This document shows, piece after piece, positions 26,547 to 38,018 of a stretch of DNA of 64,000 nt (position 1 is its first letter; the number at the start of each line of letters is the position of its first letter). Position numbers and translations under genes: made by a program. Source of the DNA: Chlorogloea purpurea SAG 13.99 (GTDB taxonomy: Bacteria; Cyanobacteriota; Cyanobacteriia; Cyanobacteriales; Microcystaceae). The DNA lies in the NCBI GenBank assembly GCA_016903695.1, contig JADQBB010000004.1, forward strand, positions 1-64,000. Direction: 5' to 3'. The notes beneath the pieces are model-generated. The model saw only the letters and a list, made by a program, of their open reading frames with translations, ran no database searches and had not been told where the DNA came from.

Positions 26547-27329
26547 ATGCAACTAATCGATACTCATGTTCACTTGAACTTCGATGTGTACAGGGGAGAA
26601 TTAGACTCCCTGGTTTCACGCTGGCAATCCGAGGGAGTGGTACACACGATTCACTCTTGTGTGGAGCCGAAAGAGTTCGAGGCGATGAGAGAAATAGCCG
26701 ATCGCTGTCCTGGCGTATCCCTGTCCGTGGGATTACACCCGTTGGATGCCGAGAAATGGGAAGAAAACAGCGCCGAACAGATAACCGCGTTAGCGAGATC
26801 TGACCGGCGTGTGGTTGCGATCGGGGAAACCGGGCTAGATTTTTATAAATCAGAAGATCGCAGCCTACAGAAGGAAGTATTTTGGGAGCAGTTAAAGATA
26901 GCCCACGAGTTGGATAAACCCGTTATCATACACTGCCGGGATGCCGCTGCCACCATGCGAGAAATGATCGCCAGATTTAAATCGGAAGTGGGGCCTATCC
27001 AAGGAGTCATGCACTGCTGGAGCGGCACACCCGAAGAAACGCAATGGTTTTTAGACCTGGGATTCTATATAAGTTTTAGTGGGATAGTAACTTTTAAAAA
27101 TGCTACGAACGTACACGAGTCAGTAAAAATCGTTCCCGATGAGCGCATCTTGATCGAAACCGATTGTCCCTTTTTAGCCCCCAACCCCAAACGAGGAAAA
27201 CGCAATGAACCGAGCTACGTGCGTTATGTAGCCGAACGAGTGGCCCAACTGCGGGGCGTGTCCCTAGAAGATCTGGCCCGTGCCACGACCGAGAACGCCT
27301 GTCGTCTATTTCAACTATCGCTCACTTAA
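26547..27329 (+). CDS. tatD: TatD family metal-dependent deoxyribonuclease
   Basis: A 260-residue TIM-barrel metal hydrolase of the TatD/YcfH family, with 3-prime exonuclease activity in studied members. Metal-binding blocks are DTHVHLNF at residues 4-11, [21 protein letters not shown] and [11 protein letters not shown] near the C-terminus. An AGAGGGGG Shine-Dalgarno precedes the ATG. It ends 8 bp before rpoB, so it should be cotranscribed with it. Confidence 0.92.
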   Translation: MQLIDTHVHLNFDVYRGELDSLVSRWQSEGVVHTIHSCVEPKEFEAMREIADRCPGVSLSVGLHPLDAEKWEENSAEQITALARSDRRVVAIGETGLDFYKSEDRSLQKEVFWEQLKIAHELDKPVIIHCRDAAATMREMIARFKSEVGPIQGVMHCWSGTPEETQWFLDLGFYISFSGIVTFKNATNVHESVKIVPDERILIETDCPFLAPNPKRGKRNEPSYVRYVAERVAQLRGVSLEDLARATTENACRLFQLSLT

Positions 27330-27337
27330 GATAAATC

Positions 27338-30300
27338 ATGACGAATAACTCCACATTTAATCTTCTCCCCGATTTAATAGAGATCCAGCACTCTAGCTTC
27401 CGGTGGTTTTTAGAAGAGGGTTTGATCGAAGAACTGAACAGCTTTTCCCCCATCACCGACTACACGGGAAAACTAGAACTGCATTTCCTGGGGCAAGATT
27501 ACAAACTCAAAGAACCGAAGTACGACGTAGACGAAGCCAAGAGAAGAGATAGCACCTATTCCGTACAGGTGTACGTACCCACCCGATTGATGAATAAAGA
27601 AACGGGTAAGAGCATCGAGCAGGAAGTGTTCATAGGTGACTTACCCTTAATGACCGATCGGGGTACATTCATCATCAACGGGGCCGAACGGGTGATCGTC
27701 AACCAGATCGTCCGCTCGCCTGGAGTATACTACAAAGCCGAGATCGACAAAAACGGTCGCCGTACCTATTCCGCTTCCCTGATACCCAACCGGGGAGCCT
27801 GGTTGAAATTTGAAACCGACAAAAACGGGTTAGTGTGGGTCAGGATCGACAAAACCCGTAAACTTTCAGCCCAGGTATTACTAAAAGCAATCCGCCTCAG
27901 CGATAACGAAATTTTCGACGCGTTACGTCACCCGGAATTCTATCAGAAAACCCTCGACAAAGAAGGCAATCCCACCGAAGACGAAGCCCTCTTAGAACTG
28001 TACCGGAAATTGAGACCGGGGGAACCACCCACCGTCAGCGGTGGGGAATTGCTGTTAGAGTCCCGTTTCTTCGATAACAAACGGTACGATCTAGGCAGAG
28101 TGGGACGCTATAAACTGAACAAGAAACTGCGCCTCGATGTGCCCGATACCATGCGGGTATTAACCTCGAAAGATATATTGTCAGCGATCGACTATCTGAT
28201 CAACCTGGAATTCGACATCGGTAACACCGACGACATCGATCACCTCGGTAATCGTCGAGTCCGTTCCGTGGGCGAATTACTGCAAAATCAAGTCAGAGTG
28301 GGATTGAACCGCCTGGAGAGAATTATCAGAGAGAGGATGACCGTCAGCGAATCCGATAACCTCACCCCCGCTTCCTTGGTGAATCCTAAACCCTTGGTAG
28401 CGGCCATTAAAGAGTTCTTCGGCTCATCGCAGTTGAGCCAATTCATGGATCAAACCAACCCCCTGGCGGAATTAACCCACAAACGGCGTTTATCCGCCCT
28501 CGGCCCGGGTGGTTTGACCAGAGAGCGCGCCGGTTTTGCGGTGCGGGATATTCACCCCTCGCACCACGGCAGGATCTGCCCGGTAGAAACACCGGAAGGG
28601 CCTAACGCCGGTTTGATCGGTTCTCTCGCCACCTACGCCCGCGTCAACCAGTACGGTTTCATCGAAACCCCCTGTTACGCAGTGGAAAACGGCCGCATCA
28701 GGAAAGATAAACCGGTGGTGTACCTCACCGCCGATGAAGAAGACGATTACCGGGTAGCACCTGGAGACGTGGCCACCGACGAAAACGGTTATATTCAAGG
28801 CGATTCCATCCCGGTACGTTACCGCCGGGAATTCTCCACCACCACACCGCAACAGGTAGACTACGTGTGTGTTTCTCCCGTGCAGATAGTTTCCGTGGCG
28901 ACTTCGATGATTCCTTTCCTGGAACACGACGACGCTAACCGCGCTCTGATGGGATCTAACATGCAGAGACAGGCAGTGCCTCTATTAAGACCGGAAAGAC
29001 CTTTAGTGGGTACAGGTTTGGAAGCACAGGCGGCGAGAGATTCCGGTATGGTGATCGTGTCCCGTACTCATGGAGACGTGACCCATGTGGACGCTACTAA
29101 AATCCGCGTGAAAGTGGCTCCCGAAGATAGAGAATCGGTGGGTAGAACTCAGATCGAATACGAATTACAGAAGTATCAACGATCGAACCAGGATACCTGT
29201 CTCAATCAAAGACCGCTAGTCTTCTTGGGTGAACAGGTAGTGCCTGGACAGATCCTCGCCGATGGTTCCGCCACGGAAGGCGGCGAGTTAGCCCTCGGTC
29301 AGAATATCTTAGTAGCTTATATGCCCTGGGAAGGCTACAACTACGAAGACGCTATTTTGATCAGCGAGCGTTTGGTGTACGACGATGTGTATACCAGTAT
29401 CCACATCGAGAAATACGAGATCGAAGCCCGACAAACCAAACTAGGCCCCGAAGAAATCACCCGCGAGATCCCTAACGTGGGTGAAGACGCACTGCGTAAC
29501 CTCGACGAACAGGGGATCATCCGCAAGGGTGCCTGGGTGGAAGCGGGAGATATATTAGTGGGCAAAGTCACCCCCAAAGGGGAATCGGATCAGCCCCCTG
29601 AAGAAAAATTACTGCGGGCTATTTTCGGTGAAAAAGCTCGGGATGTAAGAGATAACTCCCTGCGCGTCCCCAACGGCGAAAAAGGTCGGGTGGTGGATGT
29701 GCGGGTGTTCACCCGTGAGCAGGGGGATGAATTACCTCCTGGGGCCAACATGGTCGTCAGGGTGTACGTAGCCCAGAAACGCAAGATCCAAGTAGGGGAT
29801 AAGATGGCGGGCCGTCACGGCAATAAAGGGATCATCTCCCGGATTCTGCCTAACGAGGATATGCCCTATCTACCCGATGGCCGTCCTGTGGACATCGTTC
29901 TCAATCCCCTGGGTGTGCCTTCACGGATGAACGTGGGTCAGGTGTTCGAGTGTCTCCTCGGTTGGGCGGGTGAGAATTTGGGCGTGAGGTTTAAAGTGAC
30001 TCCCTTCGATGAGATGTACGGGGAAGAAGCTTCTCGCTTGACCGTACACGGCTTATTGGAAAACGCTTCCGCCCGCCCGAATAAAAAGTGGGTTTTCGAT
30101 CCAGACCACGCGGGCAAAATCATGGTGTACGACGGACGTACGGGTGAGGCGTTCGATCGACCCGTCACCGTCGGTCAAGCGTATATGTTGAAACTGGTTC
30201 ACCTCGTGGACGATAAGATCCACGCCCGTTCTACAGGCCCCTACTCGCTGGTGACACAGCAACCTCTCGGCGGTAAAGCCCAACAGGGCGGACAACGCTT

Positions 30301-30652
30301 CGGGGAGATGGAAGTGTGGGCGTTGGAAGCTTACGGTGCGGCGTATACCCTACAGGAGTTATTGACGGTGAAATCCGACGATATGCAGGGCAGGAATGAA
30401 GCCCTCAACGCGATCGTCAAAGGCAAAGCGATCCCCCGTCCAGGTACCCCGGAATCCTTCAAGGTACTGATGAGAGAGTTACAATCCCTCGGGTTGGATA
30501 TAGCCGTGCATAAGGTGGAAAATACCCCCGATGGTGCTTCCCGCGAGGTGGAAATAGACCTGATGACCGATGTGGGTCGTCGCACCCCCTCCCGTCCTAC
30601 CTATGAGTCCCTGTCCAGCGAAGACCTGGAGTTGGAAGAAGAAGACGCTTAA
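27338..30652 (+). CDS. rpoB: DNA-directed RNA polymerase subunit beta
   Basis: The 1104-residue beta subunit, of normal length for cyanobacteria. Conserved blocks include [22 protein letters not shown], the rifampicin-region [27 protein letters not shown] part, the [12 protein letters not shown] block near the active centre and the C-terminal [22 protein letters not shown] clamp anchor. It pairs with RpoC1 and RpoC2. Here it is followed directly, after 82 bp, by rpoC2; rpoC1 is not between them. No terminator was seen in the gap. Confidence 0.97.
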   Translation: MTNNSTFNLLPDLIEIQHSSFRWFLEEGLIEELNSFSPITDYTGKLELHFLGQDYKLKEPKYDVDEAKRRDSTYSVQVYVPTRLMNKETGKSIEQEVFIGDLPLMTDRGTFIINGAERVIVNQIVRSPGVYYKAEIDKNGRRTYSASLIPNRGAWLKFETDKNGLVWVRIDKTRKLSAQVLLKAIRLSDNEIFDALRHPEFYQKTLDKEGNPTEDEALLELYRKLRPGEPPTVSGGELLLESRFFDNKRYDLGRVGRYKLNKKLRLDVPDTMRVLTSKDILSAIDYLINLEFDIGNTDDIDHLGNRRVRSVGELLQNQVRVGLNRLERIIRERMTVSESDNLTPASLVNPKPLVAAIKEFFGSSQLSQFMDQTNPLAELTHKRRLSALGPGGLTRERAGFAVRDIHPSHHGRICPVETPEGPNAGLIGSLATYARVNQYGFIETPCYAVENGRIRKDKPVVYLTADEEDDYRVAPGDVATDENGYIQGDSIPVRYRREFSTTTPQQVDYVCVSPVQIVSVATSMIPFLEHDDANRALMGSNMQRQAVPLLRPERPLVGTGLEAQAARDSGMVIVSRTHGDVTHVDATKIRVKVAPEDRESVGRTQIEYELQKYQRSNQDTCLNQRPLVFLGEQVVPGQILADGSATEGGELALGQNILVAYMPWEGYNYEDAILISERLVYDDVYTSIHIEKYEIEARQTKLGPEEITREIPNVGEDALRNLDEQGIIRKGAWVEAGDILVGKVTPKGESDQPPEEKLLRAIFGEKARDVRDNSLRVPNGEKGRVVDVRVFTREQGDELPPGANMVVRVYVAQKRKIQVGDKMAGRHGNKGIISRILPNEDMPYLPDGRPVDIVLNPLGVPSRMNVGQVFECLLGWAGENLGVRFKVTPFDEMYGEEASRLTVHGLLENASARPNKKWVFDPDHAGKIMVYDGRTGEAFDRPVTVGQAYMLKLVHLVDDKIHARSTGPYSLVTQQPLGGKAQQGGQRFGEMEVWALEAYGAAYTLQELLTVKSDDMQGRNEALNAIVKGKAIPRPGTPESFKVLMRELQSLGLDIAVHKVENTPDGASREVEIDLMTDVGRRTPSRPTYESLSSEDLELEEEDA

Positions 30653-30734
30653 AAGTTGATGGCCGGGAGTAGGCAGTTATGCACTCTCCCCCTACCGACT
30701 CCTCATTCCCTATTCCTTATTAAGCTGAAAAAAG

Positions 30735-33700
30735 ATGTTTTATAACTACACGGTAGATAAAGGACGCTTGAAAAAACTGATCGCCTGGGCATTTCAGAAT
30801 TATGGCTCGGCTCTCTGTTCTCAAGTGGCAGATGATTTGAAAGATTTGGGTTTCCGTTTCGCCACCAAAGCGGGTGTCTCGATCAGCGTCGATGATCTAA
30901 CTGTACCGCCAGCGAAAAAAGAAATGCTGGAATCGGCAGAACAGGAAATCCGTCTCACCGAAAGACGCTACGCCAGGGGCGAAATTACCGAGGTGGAGCG
31001 TTTCCAAAAGGTGATCGATACCTGGAATATCACCTCTGAAGCTCTTAAAGACGAGGTTATCCGCAATTTCCGCAGCACCGACCCGTTAAATTCCGTTTAT
31101 ATGATGGCTTTCTCCGGGGCGCGGGGTAATATGAGCCAGGTTCGCCAGTTGGTGGGGATGCGGGGGTTAATGGCCGATCCGCAAGGGGAAATTATCGATT
31201 TACCCATCAAAACCAATTTCCGCGAGGGTTTGACCGTTACCGAATACGTTATTTCCTCTTACGGTGCGCGGAAAGGTCTGGTGGATACGGCCCTACGTAC
31301 CGCCGACTCCGGTTATCTCACCCGCCGTCTCGTGGATGTGTCCCAAGATGTGATCGTCCGGGAAGTGGATTGCGGCACGAGCCGTTTTATTAAAGTGGTG
31401 GCGATGAAAGATGGCGATCGGGTGTTGATCCGCCTCGGCGATCGCATGTTGGGGCGCAGTCTCGCTGAAGATGTGGTGGTGAACGGCGAAACCATCGCCA
31501 AACGTAATGATGTGGTGGATGATGCCCTCGCCGAAAAGCTTAACGAGTGCGTGGAAGAGGTGAAAGTCAGATCGCCCCTGACCTGTGAGGCGGTGCGATC
31601 GGTATGTCAGCAATGCTACGGCTGGAGTCTCGCCCACGGCTACCCGGTGGATATGGGGGAAGCAGTGGGGATCATCGCCGCCCAATCGATCGGTGAACCT
31701 GGAACCCAGTTAACCATGAGAACTTTCCACACCGGCGGCGTGTTCACCGGGGAAGTGGCGCGTCAGATCAAAGCTGATTTTGATGGAAGCGTGAAATTCG
31801 CCGCGGGATTGAGCGTCCGTAACGTACGTACCCGCCACGGTGATGAAAGAGATCAGGTGGAAGCACCTGGAGAAATTCGTTTGATACCGAGCGATAAGAG
31901 TTTGGAAACCGTCGCCCACTCGATCACGGCAGGTTCTTTAATCTTCGTGACCGATGGACAGAAAGTGACCGCCGGGCAACTAATGGCCGAGATCACTTCG
32001 GCGAAAGTCCAGAAGTCCACCGAAAGAGCCACCAAGGACGTGACCTCTAACTTGGCGGGCGAGGTGCTATTCTCTAACTTGATTTCCGAAGAAAAAACCG
32101 ATCGTCAAGGTAATACTACTCGCATCGCTCAAAGGGGCGGCTTACTGTGGATACTTTCCGGGGATGTGTATAATTTACCGCCGGGGGCAGAACCGGTAGT
32201 ACAGAACGGCGATCAGGTGCAAACCGGCGAGGTGTTAGCGGAAACCAAGTTAGTTTGTACTAACGGTGGGGTTGTTCGCTATGACCCATCTAGTCGGGAA
32301 ATAGATATAGTCACCGCCTCCGTTTCTCTAGATGAGGCGCAGGTGAAGGTAGAAAGCAGCGGCGGTCGTGAGCAATTCGTACTTTATACCGGTAAAGGTC
32401 AAAGCTTTTTATTAAGGGCGACTCCTGGAACCAAGGTACAAAATCATGCGATCGTAGCTGAATTGATCGACGATAGTTATCACACTAAAACCGGCGGTTT
32501 AATACAGTACGCCGGGATCGAAACTTCCAAGGGAAGCAGGAAACAAGGCTACGAAGTAACCCAAGGGGGAACGATCCTCTGGATTCCCGAAGAAACTCAC
32601 GAAGTCAATAAAGACATCTCCCTGTTACAAGTAGAAGACGGGCAGTATGTAGAGGGTGGTGAAGAAGTAGTTAAAGACATCTTCTCTCAATCTAGCGGCG
32701 TGGTGGAAGTAATTCAGAAAAACGATATTCTCCGCGAGATTATTATCAAACCAGGAGAATTACACCTAGATTTAGACCCGGAAACCACGGGTATCGCCAC
32801 CGGTCAACTGCTTCCCCCCGGTACAGAAATCACCCCCGATTTAGTCGTGACTGAATTACGTCAGGCCGAATGGGTGGAAAGCACCGAGGGATTAGGTTTG
32901 CTATTACGTCCCGTACAAGAGTTCCAGGTTAATAACGAGCAAGATTCCCTCACTCAAGGTTCCATCAACCAAGAAGGAGGCCGACAGATCGAACTCCGCA
33001 CCGTACAGAGAATTTTCTTCAAAGACGGGGAAAGAGTTAAATCCGTGGAAGGTTGCCAGTTACTCAGTACCCAACTGGTGTTAGAGATCAGTAGCGATGA
33101 GCCTGAATCGATCTCCCATCTCACCGCCGACATCGAGTTAAAAGACGATGAAGACAACGACTGTAAGCGATTACAACTCGTAATTCTGGAATCTCTGATC
33201 CTCCGTCGTGATAGCGAGGGCGATCCTCTTGGTGGCAACATCCAAACCAGGGTATTAGTTTACGATGGTATGGACATCACTCCAGGCGCTGTAGTAGCCC
33301 GTACCGAGATCCAATGTAAAGAAACCGGACAAATCCGCGGTATTCGTAGCGGTATCGAGGCGATTCGCCGTGTTCTAGTGGTGCGTAGCGGCGACCTATT
33401 CACCGTGGCATCTCCTAAAGAACCCACGGTGAAACCAGGCGACTTGATCATCGCCGATAGCCCTCTCGCTCCCGGAGTTAATACCCCTAATTCTGGTCAA
33501 GTGATCTCTATAGATAAAAACGCTGACGGGAACTATACGGTAAGTTTGAGAGTGGCTCGACCCTATCGAGTATCCGCCGGTGCGATCCTCCATATTGATG
33601 ATGGTGATCTCGTACAACGGGGAGACAATCTGGTGTTGCTAGTTTTTGAACGTTCTAAAACCGGAGACATCATTCAAGGTTTACCCCGGATCGAAGAACT

Positions 33701-34700
33701 TCTCGAAGCCCGTAAACCTAGAGAAGCCTGTATTTTAGCCCGCAAAGGCGGACTGTGTCAGGTGGAATACTGGCAAGATGACAGTGTTGATGTGAAAATT
33801 ATCGAAGATGACGGCACGATCAGCGACTATCCTCTCTTATCGGGACAGAACTTGATGGTCACGGATGGCCAGAGAATCGACGCAGGACAAGCTTTAACCG
33901 ATGGCCCCGCCAACCCTCACGAGATTTTAGAATTGTTCTTCAATCTTTATGTGGATGACTTGGGAACCTACGAAGCCGCCTTGAAAGCCTTGCAAAAAGC
34001 GCAGAACTTCCTCGTCAATCAGGTGCAATCGGTTTATCAATCTCAAGGGATCGATATTTCTGATAAACACATCGAGGTGATCGTCCGTCAGATGACTTCT
34101 AAAGTGAAAATAGATGACGGTGGCGATACCACCATGTTACCTGGGGAATTGGTGGAACTGCGCCAAGTGGAACAGGTTAACGAGGCGATGGCTATCACCG
34201 GCGGTTCTCCCGCCCGCTATACCCCGTTATTATTGGGTATCACCAAAGCTTCTCTGAACACGGACAGCTTCATCAGCGCGGCTTCTTTCCAAGAAACCAC
34301 GAGGGTACTCACCGAAGCCGCGATCGAAGGTAAGTCCGACTGGTTGCGCGGTCTGAAAGAGAACGTGATCATCGGTCGCTTGATCCCCGCCGGTACGGGC
34401 TTTAACGCCCACGAGGGCATGAATAGCCCCGCGGCGGATTACATCCCCGATCAGGAAGAATCGGGCTACCGTTATTACCAGGCACGAGATCTATCATCCC
34501 GCCTCGTCGTTGGTGATTTAGAAAATGACGGTGACATGATCCTCGATGATAATACCGCCCGCGCTTATGCAGAAGGTGATACCCTCCGCATGGGCTTAGA
34601 AGGGGAGGCCCCAACCCCCGCCCCCCGCGGTTTCGGTCGTTGGCCCGTGGATGAAGACGATGACGATGATTCCTTAGAAGATGATTATGAAGAAGAGTAA
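30735..34700 (+). CDS. rpoC2: DNA-directed RNA polymerase subunit beta-double-prime (RpoC2)
   Basis: The 1321-residue C-terminal half of the split beta-prime subunit, specific to cyanobacteria and plastids. The N-terminal [19 protein letters not shown], the zinc cysteines (DCGTSRF and CQQCYGWSL), the trigger-loop region [13 protein letters not shown] and the C-terminal [15 protein letters not shown] block are present. Between them lies the long cyanobacterial insertion built of repeated sandwich-barrel hybrid motifs (about residues 340-980). The tail is strongly acidic. The partner rpoC1 must lie elsewhere in the genome. A strong terminator follows. Confidence 0.97.
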   Translation: MFYNYTVDKGRLKKLIAWAFQNYGSALCSQVADDLKDLGFRFATKAGVSISVDDLTVPPAKKEMLESAEQEIRLTERRYARGEITEVERFQKVIDTWNITSEALKDEVIRNFRSTDPLNSVYMMAFSGARGNMSQVRQLVGMRGLMADPQGEIIDLPIKTNFREGLTVTEYVISSYGARKGLVDTALRTADSGYLTRRLVDVSQDVIVREVDCGTSRFIKVVAMKDGDRVLIRLGDRMLGRSLAEDVVVNGETIAKRNDVVDDALAEKLNECVEEVKVRSPLTCEAVRSVCQQCYGWSLAHGYPVDMGEAVGIIAAQSIGEPGTQLTMRTFHTGGVFTGEVARQIKADFDGSVKFAAGLSVRNVRTRHGDERDQVEAPGEIRLIPSDKSLETVAHSITAGSLIFVTDGQKVTAGQLMAEITSAKVQKSTERATKDVTSNLAGEVLFSNLISEEKTDRQGNTTRIAQRGGLLWILSGDVYNLPPGAEPVVQNGDQVQTGEVLAETKLVCTNGGVVRYDPSSREIDIVTASVSLDEAQVKVESSGGREQFVLYTGKGQSFLLRATPGTKVQNHAIVAELIDDSYHTKTGGLIQYAGIETSKGSRKQGYEVTQGGTILWIPEETHEVNKDISLLQVEDGQYVEGGEEVVKDIFSQSSGVVEVIQKNDILREIIIKPGELHLDLDPETTGIATGQLLPPGTEITPDLVVTELRQAEWVESTEGLGLLLRPVQEFQVNNEQDSLTQGSINQEGGRQIELRTVQRIFFKDGERVKSVEGCQLLSTQLVLEISSDEPESISHLTADIELKDDEDNDCKRLQLVILESLILRRDSEGDPLGGNIQTRVLVYDGMDITPGAVVARTEIQCKETGQIRGIRSGIEAIRRVLVVRSGDLFTVASPKEPTVKPGDLIIADSPLAPGVNTPNSGQVISIDKNADGNYTVSLRVARPYRVSAGAILHIDDGDLVQRGDNLVLLVFERSKTGDIIQGLPRIEELLEARKPREACILARKGGLCQVEYWQDDSVDVKIIEDDGTISDYPLLSGQNLMVTDGQRIDAGQALTDGPANPHEILELFFNLYVDDLGTYEAALKALQKAQNFLVNQVQSVYQSQGIDISDKHIEVIVRQMTSKVKIDDGGDTTMLPGELVELRQVEQVNEAMAITGGSPARYTPLLLGITKASLNTDSFISAASFQETTRVLTEAAIEGKSDWLRGLKENVIIGRLIPAGTGFNAHEGMNSPAADYIPDQEESGYRYYQARDLSSRLVVGDLENDGDMILDDNTARAYAEGDTLRMGLEGEAPTPAPRGFGRWPVDEDDDDDSLEDDYEEE

Positions 34701-34712
34701 ACTTCATTTCTA

Positions 34713-34775
34713 GTCGCCGGTACTCCGCCCTGCAACGGCGGAGCCTGCGGCGACCGCACAACTGCGGTCATTTTT
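34713..34775 (+). terminator. Terminator after rpoC2 with a competing upstream hairpin
   Basis: GACCGCA (34752-34758) pairs with TGCGGTC (34763-34769), followed by ATTTTT: a textbook intrinsic terminator. Just upstream CTCCGCC/GGCGGAG (34723-34743) forms a second hairpin, enclosed by GTCGCCG (34713-34719) and CGGCGAC (34748-34754). The latter arm shares GAC with the terminator stem, so the outer stem and the full terminator cannot both form. Confidence 0.8.
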
Positions 34776-34868
34776 AACCTTGAGCATGAGATGATCTCTC
34801 ATGCTTTTTCTACCGAGAACGTGAGACGATTCAAATAAAGAGTAAATTGATAGGAGACGTAGTTAATA

Positions 34869-36170
34869 GTGGTTAGTACATCATCTTTTAAAACTACCAA
34901 ATCGGAAGAAATTTTCACCAACGCTCAAAAGTTAATGCCAGGGGGTGTTAGTTCGCCGGTTCGGGCTTTCAAGTCGGTGGGCGGTCAACCGATCGTTTTT
35001 GACCATGTTAAGGGTGCTTATATTTGGGATGTAGACGGCAATCAATACATCGATTATGTGGGTACTTGGGGCCCGGCCATCTGCGGTCACGCCCATCATG
35101 AAGTGATCGCCGCCCTTCACTCGGCCTTAGAAAAAGGCACTAGTTTCGGCGCACCTTCTCTACAAGAAAATATTCTCGCCCAGATGGTGATCGAAGCAGT
35201 GCCCAGTATCGAGATGGTGCGTTTCGTCAATTCCGGTACAGAGGCTTGTATGTCCGTACTGCGCTTGATGCGGGCTTTTACCGGCAGAGAGAAAATCATT
35301 AAATTCGAGGGCTGTTATCACGGTCACGCCGATATGTTCTTGGTGAAAGCCGGTTCTGGCGTGGCTACCCTCGGTTTGCCCGATTCCCCCGGTGTACCCA
35401 AATCCACCACCACCAGTACCCTCACAGCACCTTATAACGATCTAGAGGCGGTCAAAGCTTTATTCGTCCAAAACCCCGATGAGATCGCCGGAGTTATTTT
35501 AGAGCCGGTAGTGGGTAACGCAGGCTTTATTGTGCCCGATGCGGGCTTTTTAGAAGGTTTAAGGGAATTAACGAAAGAGTACGGTGCTTTACTGGTATTT
35601 GACGAAGTGATGACCGGTTTCCGTATCGCCTACGGCGGGGCCCAAGAACGTTTCGGCATCACCCCCGACCTAACCACCCTCGGTAAAGTTATCGGCGGCG
35701 GTTTACCAGTAGGTGCTTACGGCGGCAGGGCTGATATTATGGCTATGGTGGCTCCTTCGGGGCCTATGTATCAAGCTGGAACTCTTTCGGGCAATCCTCT
35801 GGCGATGACGGCGGGAATCAAGACTCTAGAGTTATTACAAAAACACGGCACTTACGAGCAACTCGATAAGATTACTAAACGCCTCACCGACGGTCTCTTA
35901 CAAGCGGCAAAGGATGCAGGTCATAGCGTCTCCGGCGGCCAGATCAGCGGGATGTTCGGGATGTTTTTCACATCGCACCCCGTTCATAATTACGAAGACG
36001 CTAAACTTTCGGATCTAACCAAGTTCAGTCGTTTTCATCGCGGAATGTTAGAAAGAGGTATATATCTGGCTCCTTCTCAGTTTGAAGCTGGGTTCACTTC
36101 TCTGGCACATACCGAGGAAGATGTGGATCAAACCATAAGCGCGGCTAAAGAGGTTTTCGCTTCTCTTTAA
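34869..36170 (+). CDS. hemL: Glutamate-1-semialdehyde 2,1-aminomutase
   Basis: The PLP/PMP enzyme that turns glutamate-1-semialdehyde into 5-aminolevulinate, the C5-pathway entry to haem, chlorophyll and bilins. At 433 residues it is full length. [18 protein letters not shown] at the start, [28 protein letters not shown] and the PLP-lysine block [17 protein letters not shown] are all intact. The start codon is GTG at 34869, preceded by TAGGAGA about 10 nt upstream; this gives the normal family N-terminus. It lies between two strong terminators and so is probably transcribed from its own promoter. Confidence 0.96.
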   Translation: MVSTSSFKTTKSEEIFTNAQKLMPGGVSSPVRAFKSVGGQPIVFDHVKGAYIWDVDGNQYIDYVGTWGPAICGHAHHEVIAALHSALEKGTSFGAPSLQENILAQMVIEAVPSIEMVRFVNSGTEACMSVLRLMRAFTGREKIIKFEGCYHGHADMFLVKAGSGVATLGLPDSPGVPKSTTTSTLTAPYNDLEAVKALFVQNPDEIAGVILEPVVGNAGFIVPDAGFLEGLRELTKEYGALLVFDEVMTGFRIAYGGAQERFGITPDLTTLGKVIGGGLPVGAYGGRADIMAMVAPSGPMYQAGTLSGNPLAMTAGIKTLELLQKHGTYEQLDKITKRLTDGLLQAAKDAGHSVSGGQISGMFGMFFTSHPVHNYEDAKLSDLTKFSRFHRGMLERGIYLAPSQFEAGFTSLAHTEEDVDQTISAAKEVFASL

Positions 36171-36187
36171 ATCTATTTTCTTCTCGA

Positions 36188-36228
36188 TTAATAGCCGTCA
36201 GTGTCTCACTAACGGCTATTAAGTTTTT
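36188..36228 (+). terminator. Strong intrinsic terminator between hemL and folP
   Basis: TTAATAGCCGT (36188-36198) pairs with ACGGCTATTAA (36212-36222), with an inner AGTG/CACT stem, and is followed by GTTTTT. It ends 10 bp before the folP start codon, overlapping the space where the folP ribosome-binding site lies. Confidence 0.85.
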
Positions 36229-36238
36229 CAGGGGCCAT

Positions 36239-37078
36239 ATGAATACTTTAAAAATACGAGACACTATATTTAACTGGGGTAAACGCACTTACATCATGGG
36301 TATCCTCAATGTTACCCCCGACAGTTTTAGCGACGGCGGCGAATATCACTCTCCAGATAAAGCCTTGAAGCAAGCCCAAAGCTTTATCGAGGCGGGAGTG
36401 GATATAATCGATGTGGGCGGTCAATCTACAAGACCAGGATCTCAATTAATCTCCACGAACGAAGAAATCGATCGAGTCATACCTATCATCGAACTGCTTC
36501 GCTCCCGCTATCGCGTACCTATTTCCCTCGATACCATTAACTCTAAAGTGGCAGAAGCCGGTATAGAGGCGGGTGCGGATATAATTAACGATATTTCCGG
36601 GGGAACTCTTGACCCGGAAATGTTACCCACTGCGGCTAAACTAGCTGTACCCATCATCCTCATGCACAGCCGGGGTACACCGAAGACCATGCAAACTCTT
36701 ACCCAGTACGAAAATTTAGTGAGCGACATAATTAGTTTTTTAGAAACTCAAATATCCAAAGCTATAAATCTGGGAATCCATAGGCATAATATTATTATCG
36801 ATCCTGGTATAGGTTTTGCTAAAACCTACGAGCAAAATCTAGAAATATTACAAAATCTCCCCCGCTTTCATTGTTTAGATTTTCCCCTATTAGTAGGCGT
36901 GTCGAGAAAAAGTTTCATCGGGTATATTATCAATAAACAAGACCCGAAAGATAGACTTTGGGGGACTATAGCGGCTTGTTGTTATGCAATCGCAGCTAAA
37001 ACCCATATTCTCCGAGTTCACGATGTTACCCCGATGATAGATGCTACTAAAGTAGCCGATAAACTCTGGCGAAATTAA
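36239..37078 (+). CDS. folP: Dihydropteroate synthase
   Basis: Joins p-aminobenzoate to the pterin pyrophosphate to make dihydropteroate in folate synthesis; the target of sulfonamides. A 279-residue TIM barrel of normal length. The family signatures IMGILNVTPDSFSDGG near residue 20 and DVGGQSTRPGS follow, and later blocks IINDISGG and GIGFAKT are intact. AGGGG lies right before the ATG, squeezed against the T-run of the hemL terminator, so there is no space for a separate promoter between the two. Confidence 0.95.
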   Translation: MNTLKIRDTIFNWGKRTYIMGILNVTPDSFSDGGEYHSPDKALKQAQSFIEAGVDIIDVGGQSTRPGSQLISTNEEIDRVIPIIELLRSRYRVPISLDTINSKVAEAGIEAGADIINDISGGTLDPEMLPTAAKLAVPIILMHSRGTPKTMQTLTQYENLVSDIISFLETQISKAINLGIHRHNIIIDPGIGFAKTYEQNLEILQNLPRFHCLDFPLLVGVSRKSFIGYIINKQDPKDRLWGTIAACCYAIAAKTHILRVHDVTPMIDATKVADKLWRN

Positions 37079-37127
37079 AAATATTTGTTAGTCTTAAGAG
37101 TAAATATCATAATCGTAACTTAAACCC

Positions 37128-37571
37128 ATGACTAACACCCAAGTTTGTATGTTACCGGTGATTAAATCCCCCAAGGATTATCAAGTTTTTCGCATCACTC
37201 CCGAAGACACTAACCGCCTAGCGATCGTATTCGATTCTACTACCGCGGGTGATTCCCTGACGGTTTGCGTGGAAATCTTCGACCCTTACGGTAGCACTCC
37301 CACCCATCGCCATAATTACGCAGTGGAAATGTTTTTTATTCTTCAAGGGGAGGGCCTGGCCATCTGTGACGGGAAATCTATTCCTCTGCACTCAGGGGAC
37401 AGTTTATTAGTTCGCCCTACAGGTATTCACGAACTACGCAACGTCAGCGATAAGAGACTATACGCCCTCTGTTTTATGGTGCCCAATGAAGATTTCTCCG
37501 AGCTAATCCGTAATGGTGTCCCGGAAGAATTAGACGCGGAAGATTTACAGGTATTAATGGGTAATAATTAA
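37128..37571 (+). CDS. Cupin-domain protein
   Basis: A 147-residue single cupin. The two cupin motifs are seen as STPTHRHNYAVEMFFILQGEG (metal His/His/Glu) and SGDSLLVRPTGIHELRN (His). Such small cupins bind a metal and serve as isomerases, dioxygenases or sugar/hormone binders; nothing here tells which. It follows folP after 49 bp on the same strand and may be cotranscribed. Confidence 0.8.
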   Translation: MTNTQVCMLPVIKSPKDYQVFRITPEDTNRLAIVFDSTTAGDSLTVCVEIFDPYGSTPTHRHNYAVEMFFILQGEGLAICDGKSIPLHSGDSLLVRPTGIHELRNVSDKRLYALCFMVPNEDFSELIRNGVPEELDAEDLQVLMGNN

Positions 37572-38018
37572 AGCTAGAATAAACCATAAAAATAGCCAGA
37601 TTATCCTCAGTTTTCAAACTATTAAATGCGAAGTTTTTTATTAGTAAATATACGACTCAAACATACACTTGTAGGCTTTTTAGGATAAAAATGTAAGACG
37701 TTTAAGTGGATATTTTGTGAAAATCAAGTTAATAATATCCCAGAAATGGTTAATTTGTGTTATGGTGGGAGCTAAGGAGGAGTAAATTAATTTCTCCGCA
37801 GGTTCAGGTATTGACCTGCAAGTACCCTTTTTTAACAATTAAAGTCATACACGTAGCCCCGGGCGGTGTCTTGCAGGAGCCTTTCCTTGAAACTGATACC
37901 CGTCCGGGAAAACTATAGAGAATTCGCTGACCGTACCCCTCTTTTAAAGAGTAGTGGCCAGGGGCTAGTCACTAGCCCTTGGCCACTAGCCCCTAGCCAC
38001 TTTATGGAAGTAAATATA
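37572..38018 (+). other. Intergenic region with leader-like elements
   Basis: A 447-bp stretch without a convincing gene. It contains a strong Shine-Dalgarno-like AAGGAGGAG (37774-37782) with no start codon behind it, a hairpin GCAGGT/ACCTGC (37798-37819) followed 8 nt later by T6 (37828-37833), and the long hairpin described separately. It may be a transcribed leader of the DUF3134 gene or a small RNA. An open frame from 37866 joins the DUF3134 frame but shows no family similarity before 38019. Confidence 0.4.
37954..38000. repeat. Long hairpin ahead of the DUF3134 gene
   Basis: Two 16-bp arms (37954-37969 and 37985-38000) pair with a single mismatch around a 15-nt loop; the arms are built on GGGGCTAG/CTAGCCCC. 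A second, alternative stem GGGCTAG-TCA-CTAGCCC (37962-37978) uses the left arm with the loop. Such CTAG-rich units occur as small dispersed repeats in cyanobacteria. It ends 18 bp before the start codon at 38019. Confidence 0.75.

Noticed and set aside
28490-34761. Many minus-strand frames of 60-145 codons across rpoB and rpoC2
   Set aside because: They are shadows of GC-richer conserved coding sequence; none has domain similarity or its own ribosome-binding site.
37866-38018. N-terminal extension of the DUF3134 protein
   Set aside because: It would translate the long hairpin, and the family N-terminus begins at 38019, where GGAAG is correctly spaced.
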